Notes under the pieces: model-generated
Seen by the model: the letters and a program-made list of their open reading frames with translations, nothing else
Databases searched by the model: none
Told to the model about the DNA's origin: nothing
In this document: positions 58,708-64,000 of the stretch, in pieces
Layout of the letters: each line of letters begins with the position of its first letter
How positions within the stretch are numbered: the first letter of the stretch is position 1
Made by a program: the position numbers and the translations under genes
Assembly: GCF_018598225.1 (NCBI RefSeq)
Contig: NZ_JAHESF010000014.1
Location: 146,026-210,025 of the forward strand
Direction: 5' to 3'
DNA: 64,000 nt
Source of the DNA: Chryseosolibacter histidinae
GTDB lineage: Bacteria > Bacteroidota > Bacteroidia > Cytophagales > Cyclobacteriaceae

Positions 58708-60963
58708 ATGAAATTTATACTATTTCAGGCGGGGCTGATATGCCTTGTCCTGAACGTGGCATGGGCACAGGGCACCGTCAGCGGAACGATCACAGATTCG
58801 CGCAACGTTCCTTTGTCAGATGTCAGCATTTTTATTGAGGCCTTACATAAGCGCACCGTGTCTGATAAGATCGGGCGTTTTGTACTCAGGAATATTCCGT
58901 CCGGCACCTACGATCTGTCTGTTTCTTCCGTAGGATTCAAGTCGCAGCAGCAGCCGGTGACCGTGAACAACGGACAAACCACACCGGTGCAGGTAAAGCT
59001 GGAGCAGGGTGAGCTTGTACTGGCCGATGTGGTCATCACCGATCAGTTCAGCAGGGAAGTGAACACCATCTCGCAGGTGGATATCAAACTTCGTCCCGTG
59101 AATACATCGCAGGATATTCTGCGCATGATCCCGGGGTTGTTCATTGCCCAGCACGCAGGTGGCGGAAAGGCCGAGCAGATCTTTCTGCGTGGATTCGATA
59201 TCGATCACGGCACGGACATCAACCTTGAAGTAGATGGTCTGCCGGTGAATATGGTCTCGCATGCCCACGGCCAGGGTTATTCCGACCTCCATTTCCTGAT
59301 CCCGGAGATCGTGGGAACGGTTGACTTCAACAAAGGGCCATACTATGCCGATAAAGGCAACTTCACTACGGCTGGTTATGCTTCGTTTCAAACCAAAAAT
59401 GCGTTGGAGCAGAACATGATCAAGGTTGAGGGTGGCCGTTTCGGTACGTTCAGAAATGTGAACGCCATCAATGTTCTGAACACACAAAACGGCGACTGGC
59501 GCAGCAATGCTTACGTGGCTTCCGAGTACTTCAGAACGGATGGATTCTTTGAAAGCGATCAGCACTTCAACCGCCTCAACCTGGTGGGCAAATGCAACGC
59601 TTATCGCGGCGACAAGGAAGCGCTGACCATTGGCCTCTCTACGTTCAACAGCCGGTGGGATGCTTCCGGTCAGATCCCGACGCGGGCTGTGGATGACGGA
59701 TCGATTACCCGTTTCGGTTCCATCGATCCCACAGAGGGTGGTGAAACATCGCGCAGCAATGCATGGATCAGGTATATCAATACAAGCCTCAACGGAGGCA
59801 TCTTTGAAAATCAGCTTTACTTTTCGAAGTATGATTTCAACCTGGTCTCCAACTTCACCTTCTTCCTGAACGATCCCGTCAATGGCGACCAGATCACCCA
59901 AAGTGAATCGCGCAATATTTACGGCTACAAAGGAAGTTACGTGATCGAATCCAACCCTGGAAACAAAAACCTCCGGAGCGAAGTGGGCGCCGGGTTCCGG
60001 TACGACGATGTGAACAACATTCACCTGTATCACACCCGGTCGCGCAAACAATTCATCAACGATGTGGCCCGGGGCGATCTTGACGAAACCAACCTTTACG
60101 CTTTCGTGAACGAAACGTTGTTCATCAACGACCGTCTTTCCCTGAATGCCGCTGTCCGCCTCGACCACTTCACCTTCAATTATGTGGATGCGCTTACACC
60201 CGATTACGCGCGACAAAGCGTGAGCAAGGCAATGGTCAGTCCGAAGCTGAACATCAGCTATCACGCCTCGCAGCGCGTGAACCTGTTTGTAAAGAGCGGC
60301 ATCGGGTTCCACTCCAACGACACCCGCGTGGTGGTTGCTCAGCGAGGTGAAGAGATCCTTCCCAAAGCTTACGGACTGGATGCCGGCGCCAACTTCAAGC
60401 TGGGCGACAAACTTCTGCTGAGCACCGCGTTGTGGATGCTGGACCTGGACCAGGAGTTTGTGTACGTTGGCGATGAAGGAGTTGTTGAGCCCAGCGGAAA
60501 AACCCGGCGCAAAGGTATAGACCTGTCGTTGCGTTACCAGGCATTGCCGTGGTTGTACATCGATTCAGATGTGAACATTACCGATCCTAAAGCCAAAGGC
60601 GCACCTGAAGGCGAAGATCACATCCCGCTCGCACCCACGCTCACCAGCATCGGCGGGCTTTCAGTAAAACTCCGGAATGGCCTGAACGCAAGCCTTCGTT
60701 ATCGTTACCTGGGCGATCGCCCCGCCAATGAAGACAACAGTGTTGTAGCACAAGGCTATTTCCTGCTGGATGCGGTGGTCAAGTACACCCGCAAGTCTTA
60801 CGAGCTGTCGTTCTCCGCAGAAAACCTGCTGAACGAAGCCTGGAATGAAGCGCAATTCGATACAGAATCAAGACTTCAGAACGAGGTTGATCCGGTATCA
60901 GAAATTCACTTCACACCAGGGACACCATTCTTCTTCAAGGTTGGGATGAGTTTCTTTTTCTGA
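58708..60963 (+). CDS. TonB-dependent receptor, probably metal-linked
   Basis: 751 residues with a signal peptide (FILFQAGLICLVLNVAWA). The CarboxypepD_reg domain (GTITDSRNVPLSDVSIFIEA) precedes the plug (ILRMIPGLFIAQHAGGGKAE, LRGFDIDHGTDINLEVDGLP). The plug loop has a His/Gly motif, VSHAHGQGYSDLHF, which could coordinate a metal. The barrel ends in FFFKVGMSFFF. It follows the His-rich protein gene on the same strand. Confidence 0.9.
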   Translation: MKFILFQAGLICLVLNVAWAQGTVSGTITDSRNVPLSDVSIFIEALHKRTVSDKIGRFVLRNIPSGTYDLSVSSVGFKSQQQPVTVNNGQTTPVQVKLEQGELVLADVVITDQFSREVNTISQVDIKLRPVNTSQDILRMIPGLFIAQHAGGGKAEQIFLRGFDIDHGTDINLEVDGLPVNMVSHAHGQGYSDLHFLIPEIVGTVDFNKGPYYADKGNFTTAGYASFQTKNALEQNMIKVEGGRFGTFRNVNAINVLNTQNGDWRSNAYVASEYFRTDGFFESDQHFNRLNLVGKCNAYRGDKEALTIGLSTFNSRWDASGQIPTRAVDDGSITRFGSIDPTEGGETSRSNAWIRYINTSLNGGIFENQLYFSKYDFNLVSNFTFFLNDPVNGDQITQSESRNIYGYKGSYVIESNPGNKNLRSEVGAGFRYDDVNNIHLYHTRSRKQFINDVARGDLDETNLYAFVNETLFINDRLSLNAAVRLDHFTFNYVDALTPDYARQSVSKAMVSPKLNISYHASQRVNLFVKSGIGFHSNDTRVVVAQRGEEILPKAYGLDAGANFKLGDKLLLSTALWMLDLDQEFVYVGDEGVVEPSGKTRRKGIDLSLRYQALPWLYIDSDVNITDPKAKGAPEGEDHIPLAPTLTSIGGLSVKLRNGLNASLRYRYLGDRPANEDNSVVAQGYFLLDAVVKYTRKSYELSFSAENLLNEAWNEAQFDTESRLQNEVDPVSEIHFTPGTPFFFKVGMSFFF

Positions 60964-60989
60964 TTTCAAACAAGGGAGGGTAAGCTTTA

Positions 60990-61066
60990 ACCGCAGAGGA
61001 CGCGGAGAGAACGCAGAGCATTTCTCCGCGTTCTTTGCGTTTTCCTTTGCGGCCTTTGCGTTTTGG
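60990..61066. repeat. Inverted 10-nt repeat, accgcagagg/ctttgcggtt type
   Basis: Left arm 60990-61019 has three 10-mers (accgcagagg, acgcggagag, aacgcagagc). Right arm 61024-61066 has four complementary-type units (ctccgcgttc, tttgcgtttt, cctttgcggc, ctttgcgttt). It separates the convergent receptor and propeller genes and can fold into a long hairpin, so it could act as a terminator in both directions. Confidence 0.82.
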
Positions 61067-61076
61067 ATTTTTGCAT

Positions 61077-62300
61077 TTAATGTTTCACAACCCTCGTGAT
61101 CACCTTATCATTTTTTGAATACGCCACCAGGCTGACATCAGGGCTTAACGCATACACTACCGGAAATTCTGCACCCTCAGATCCCGGAATCTTCACCGCC
61201 TGCTCTCCTAGGATCGAAAATGTAATAACGCCGGTAGCACCATGACCTGCTGCGTGGCCCGAATGGCCTGCGTGCGTGGCGTGTTGCTGCTGCGTTTCAT
61301 CCCACACCGCCACGATCTTGTCACCGGAGGCTACCACTTGCGGGTGGCGCGCTTCTTCAGAAAGCAATTGACGTGGTTGAAAGGTGGTACCGTTGTCCAA
61401 CGACTTTGTAAAATAAATCCCGGGTTGGCCTCCCGCCGTGAACCATGTAACAAACAATCCTGCCTGGTTTACCGCCATCGATGCGCCGGTATGCGGGCAT
61501 CCATCGATCAGCCAATTATCGGGACTGACTTTGCCGGTAGCGGTGAACGTTACGCCATTGTCATTTGAAACAGCATGAACAAAATCACGGACCTGTCCCT
61601 TCACGGTAGATTCAATATCGCGGTACACCACGTGAACGTTATTCGCAGGATCGACATACAGATCGGTGCGGCAGCATTCACATACGGTTTCGCCGATCTG
61701 ATGGTCGGGCTCAAAACCTTGCTCACCTTTTGTTTTGGTAAAGAAAAGCGCAGATCCCTCCTTTCCGGATTTAAAACGGCTATCTACCCAAACGGCACCT
61801 ATTTCACCATCCGGCAGCGCGGCAATATCGAAGAAGCTCCGGCTGTTGTCTGCGAGCGTATCGGAGTGAAGATATTTTGCCTTTGTCCATGATCTTCCCT
61901 GGTCAAACGACTGACAATACAGGATCGACCCCGCATATTTGTTTTTCTCCGTTGGATGCTTTTTTGAAAACACCACCACGATGGTCCCGTCCTTTTTGAA
62001 GGCGATCTTGTTCATGCTCTCGTTGTGGATGCTGGTGCCTTCCGAGGCAGGAATGCTGATGGGTTCAGTAAACTTCTTTTGCGCCTCGTTATATACCGCA
62101 TACCGGAGTCGTAGGTTACCTTCCGCTCCTTCTGTCCAGCACAACACAGGCTTTCCTGATGGATCGCTTGAAAAGTAAGGCGCACCGGCTGCATCATTAC
62201 CCGAAGCGATCGCGGCCTCCGACACTTCTATCTTGCGCACACTGTTCTGACAACTGAAGAAGGCCGGAATGAGCAATAGTAATAAACACTTTCTCATCAT
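61077..62300 (-). CDS. Sialidase-fold beta-propeller lipoprotein with Cys and His clusters
   Basis: 407 residues. The lipoprotein signal ends at LLLIPAFFSC. Three Asp-box motifs are visible (SFDQGRSWTK, SNDNGVTFTA, SLDNGTTFQP), so the fold is a BNR/sialidase-like propeller. Unusual features are a CECC motif (residues 207-210), DGCPHTG (266-272) and a His-rich loop (THAGHSGHAAGHG, ~350-362), which together suggest a bound metal, perhaps copper. No Arg triad of a true sialidase can be identified. Its start is 5 bp after the stop of the upstream TonB receptor, so the pair is cotranscribed. Automatic naming as exo-alpha-sialidase is doubtful. Confidence 0.82.
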   Translation of the reverse strand: MMRKCLLLLLIPAFFSCQNSVRKIEVSEAAIASGNDAAGAPYFSSDPSGKPVLCWTEGAEGNLRLRYAVYNEAQKKFTEPISIPASEGTSIHNESMNKIAFKKDGTIVVVFSKKHPTEKNKYAGSILYCQSFDQGRSWTKAKYLHSDTLADNSRSFFDIAALPDGEIGAVWVDSRFKSGKEGSALFFTKTKGEQGFEPDHQIGETVCECCRTDLYVDPANNVHVVYRDIESTVKGQVRDFVHAVSNDNGVTFTATGKVSPDNWLIDGCPHTGASMAVNQAGLFVTWFTAGGQPGIYFTKSLDNGTTFQPRQLLSEEARHPQVVASGDKIVAVWDETQQQHATHAGHSGHAAGHGATGVITFSILGEQAVKIPGSEGAEFPVVYALSPDVSLVAYSKNDKVITRVVKH

Positions 62301-62305
62301 ATCGT

Positions 62306-63958
62306 TTATGATTTACCTGTAAAATTATACTGGATGCCGAAGACAAAGGTGCGGGGCGGTGCCGATGTGTAGGTGGCCCGGTCTGTGGCGTTGTTACCCC
62401 GCGTGGCACTGAAAGCATACAACTCGTCTGTAAGATTCATCACGTTCATGAATACTTCTGCGCCTTTCCATTTGTAACCCGTGCGAAAGTTCAGCACACT
62501 GATGCCCTTCATACCCAACACGCCTTTGTCTTCATACTTCACCGTGTTCACCTGGTTCTGGTACCAGCTGCTCATGCGTTGCCACTCCACGCCTATCCTG
62601 AATCCTTTGATGAATTCAGGTTTGTAAACCACTTCACTGTTGGCGATCCACGAAGGCGCGCTGGGCATTACCTTGCCGTTAACGTTTTGTACCTGATCCG
62701 TTGATCTTGTGCTGAGCACAAATTCATCAAAACGATGCACGGCATTGGTGCCCCCGAAACGGACCATCCACTGCGCATCGGGCCGGTAGGTCAAACCATA
62801 CTCGATACCTTTGTGCGTGGTCTTTCCGGCACTCTGATAATCGGTTGAATTGTCAGGCTGGCGAATGTTCAGCAGCTCATTGGTACCCCCCATGTGATAG
62901 AGGGCTACGTCCGCGTCCAGGGTGTTTTTGATCAGGCTCACCCATCCACCCACTTCATAGTTGGTGAACCTCGCTGGCGTAAGATTGTAGTAAAATTCTG
63001 CAGGATCGGTGCTCGGCTTCTTACGGAAAATGGAGGTCAGTCCCGGAGGTGAAAAGCCCTGGCTGTAGTTTGCATACAGGCCTGCATCTTCTGTAACGGA
63101 ATACGTGGCGCCGATCTTGGGCGTAAACTGTTCGTATGATTTTTTGCCGGTGGTATTATCGAGGTAGTTGGTGTAATCAAAAGACATGTTGTCGTAACGA
63201 CCGCCCAGGGTAATGGTCAGCTTCTCCAGGGGTTTTATCTCGGCCTGCAGGTACACGGCGCTGTTCACCAGGTCTGCATCGTAGTCGGCGATCCTGATAT
63301 CGGGCCGTTCCTCACTGATGCTGTACTTTTCAACCGACTTCCCATCCGCCCGCAGTTGTGCGTTGAGGTCTATCCGGTAAGCATCATACGTGGTGGGAGA
63401 ATGATCGAGACTCACCCCCGCCATCAACCGGGTGCGCAGTGGTTGTATCGTAACAGCGTGCTGCAAAATAAATCCCTGGCTCTTAAAATCATTGACGTTG
63501 ATCTCGCCGGTAGCGGTGGTCTGGCCCGTGGTCCAGCGGATGCCATACGCTGGATTCTGACCGATGGAGTTGTCGCGGTAAAACAGGTGCAGCGTTGTGT
63601 GATTGTTCTCATTCCACGCATGTTCGGTTGAGAGCCGCACCCGCAGCGCCTTCACTTCGCGGTAGGTAAAATCCGATGTGCTTACATAAGCCCTGTTATA
63701 AAAAGCAACGCTGTCCACACTTCCCGGCGTTTGAGAATAGTAATCATTGTAAGAACCTGCCAGCGTAAGTTTGGTGTTGGCAGACAGCGCATAGTCCCAC
63801 CGGGCGTTGATGGAATTTTTATCGTAGTCCGAATACGTCATCCATCCGTTTTGCTGCTTCGCATAAAAGCCGCCAACGTACAGGCCAGACTTTCGGCTGA
63901 TCATGCCCCCTGCCCCAGTCGCGTATAAACAACTCCCAGCCCCCCCCACAAGAGGCAC
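62306..63958 (-). CDS. TonB-dependent receptor, N-terminus missing at the window edge
   Basis: About 550 residues of barrel sequence are visible, from GLYVGGFYAKQQNGWMTY to the C-terminal FVFGIQYNFTGKS. Barrel motifs include AGLYANYSQGFSPPGLTSIF and LTITLGGRYDNMSFDY. The signal peptide and plug are not in the window, and the first ~20 residues (upstream of ISRKSG) come from low-quality sequence. The pattern resembles siderophore- or metal-type receptors more than SusC. It is the upstream partner of the propeller lipoprotein. Confidence 0.88.
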   Translation of the reverse strand: MPLVGGAGSCLYATGAGGMISRKSGLYVGGFYAKQQNGWMTYSDYDKNSINARWDYALSANTKLTLAGSYNDYYSQTPGSVDSVAFYNRAYVSTSDFTYREVKALRVRLSTEHAWNENNHTTLHLFYRDNSIGQNPAYGIRWTTGQTTATGEINVNDFKSQGFILQHAVTIQPLRTRLMAGVSLDHSPTTYDAYRIDLNAQLRADGKSVEKYSISEERPDIRIADYDADLVNSAVYLQAEIKPLEKLTITLGGRYDNMSFDYTNYLDNTTGKKSYEQFTPKIGATYSVTEDAGLYANYSQGFSPPGLTSIFRKKPSTDPAEFYYNLTPARFTNYEVGGWVSLIKNTLDADVALYHMGGTNELLNIRQPDNSTDYQSAGKTTHKGIEYGLTYRPDAQWMVRFGGTNAVHRFDEFVLSTRSTDQVQNVNGKVMPSAPSWIANSEVVYKPEFIKGFRIGVEWQRMSSWYQNQVNTVKYEDKGVLGMKGISVLNFRTGYKWKGAEVFMNVMNLTDELYAFSATRGNNATDRATYTSAPPRTFVFGIQYNFTGKS

Positions 63959-64000
63959 TCGGGGATGGCGGCGGGGGGGGGGAAAAAAAAAGGGGGGGGG
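63930..64000. other. Low-quality sequence at contig end
   Basis: Runs of c, g and a (including about twelve g, nine a and nine g in the last 40 bases) replace coding sequence that should continue the TonB receptor. This looks like a sequencing or assembly artefact. Confidence 0.85.

Noticed and set aside
58843..60312. 489-residue open frame on the minus strand
   Set aside because: It lies entirely antisense to a clear TonB-dependent receptor, has no domain motif, and its length follows from the codon usage of the receptor gene.
61077..62300. True exo-alpha-sialidase
   Set aside because: Asp boxes are present, but a convincing Arg triad and Tyr/Glu nucleophile were not found, and the Cys/His clusters point elsewhere.

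Overview
The window reads as chromosomal DNA from a Bacteroidota bacterium, probably Cytophagales-like. The evidence is a type IX secretion C-terminal sorting domain, SusC/SusD with an ECF sigma/FecR pair, several TonB-dependent receptors, a near absence of Shine-Dalgarno sites, and promoters matching the Bacteroidota -33/-7 consensus (TTTG, about 20 nt, TAnnTTTG). The genus is not determined. The last ~70 bases degenerate into homopolymer runs, so the right edge is probably a poor contig end. Two clear single-base frameshifts (SRPBCC gene, susC) fit either recent decay or assembly error.

Layout. 0-9.3 kb: the end of a 7TM-DISM signalling protein, a large secreted type-B T9SS protein, and an ABC exporter pair (YbbA/YbbP type) divergent from a TesA-like esterase, an arrangement also found in E. 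coli. 9.3-13.2 kb: a ThuA-like protein, then tRNA-Ser(CGA), whose 3' end is partly duplicated downstream. Beyond it lies an A+T-richer patch with a nucleoside-phosphorylase-fold protein of the kind used in bacterial conflict systems and a CHASE2 relic; this looks like a decayed island. 13.4-18 kb: small secreted proteins and a GH29 fucosidase. 18-22.7 kb: a GlxA-type regulator divergent from a PEP-mutase-family/SDR pair, then an SRPBCC-ArsR-oxidoreductase operon with a clear promoter and paired palindromic operators.

22.8-34.5 kb is a polysaccharide utilisation locus: a two-domain CE1-type esterase, a GH95 fucosidase, SusD, SusC with an N-terminal STN domain, FecR, and a divergent ECF sigma factor. 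The GH29 gene nearby suggests a fucosylated, possibly acylated glycan. 34.7-42.3 kb: a QEGLA-motif metallopeptidase-like protein, small envelope proteins, a BamA/TamA-like barrel, a methyltransferase, a membrane hydrolase and a NamZ-type muramidase. 42.3-51.5 kb: a FtsX-type permease, two NlpE-like paralogues and an HxlR regulator divergent from a RibD/DHFR-fold reductase (the HxlR region and the paralogue operon carry the same 16-bp palindrome), a sterol-desaturase family protein, an AraC regulator, a methyltransferase and an M28 peptidase.

51.6-58 kb: a tight operon of LtaS-like transferase, response regulator, histidine kinase and TonB-dependent receptor, in the same order as pmrCAB. 58-64 kb: a His-rich small protein, a TonB receptor, and an opposing TonB receptor/beta-propeller lipoprotein pair with Cys and His clusters, suggesting metal handling.

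The most unusual non-coding structure is a set of short tandem-repeat arrays between genes. At least five loci have a 7-nt period with different heptamer sequences, and four of these are arranged as two inverted arms. Their function is unknown to me.
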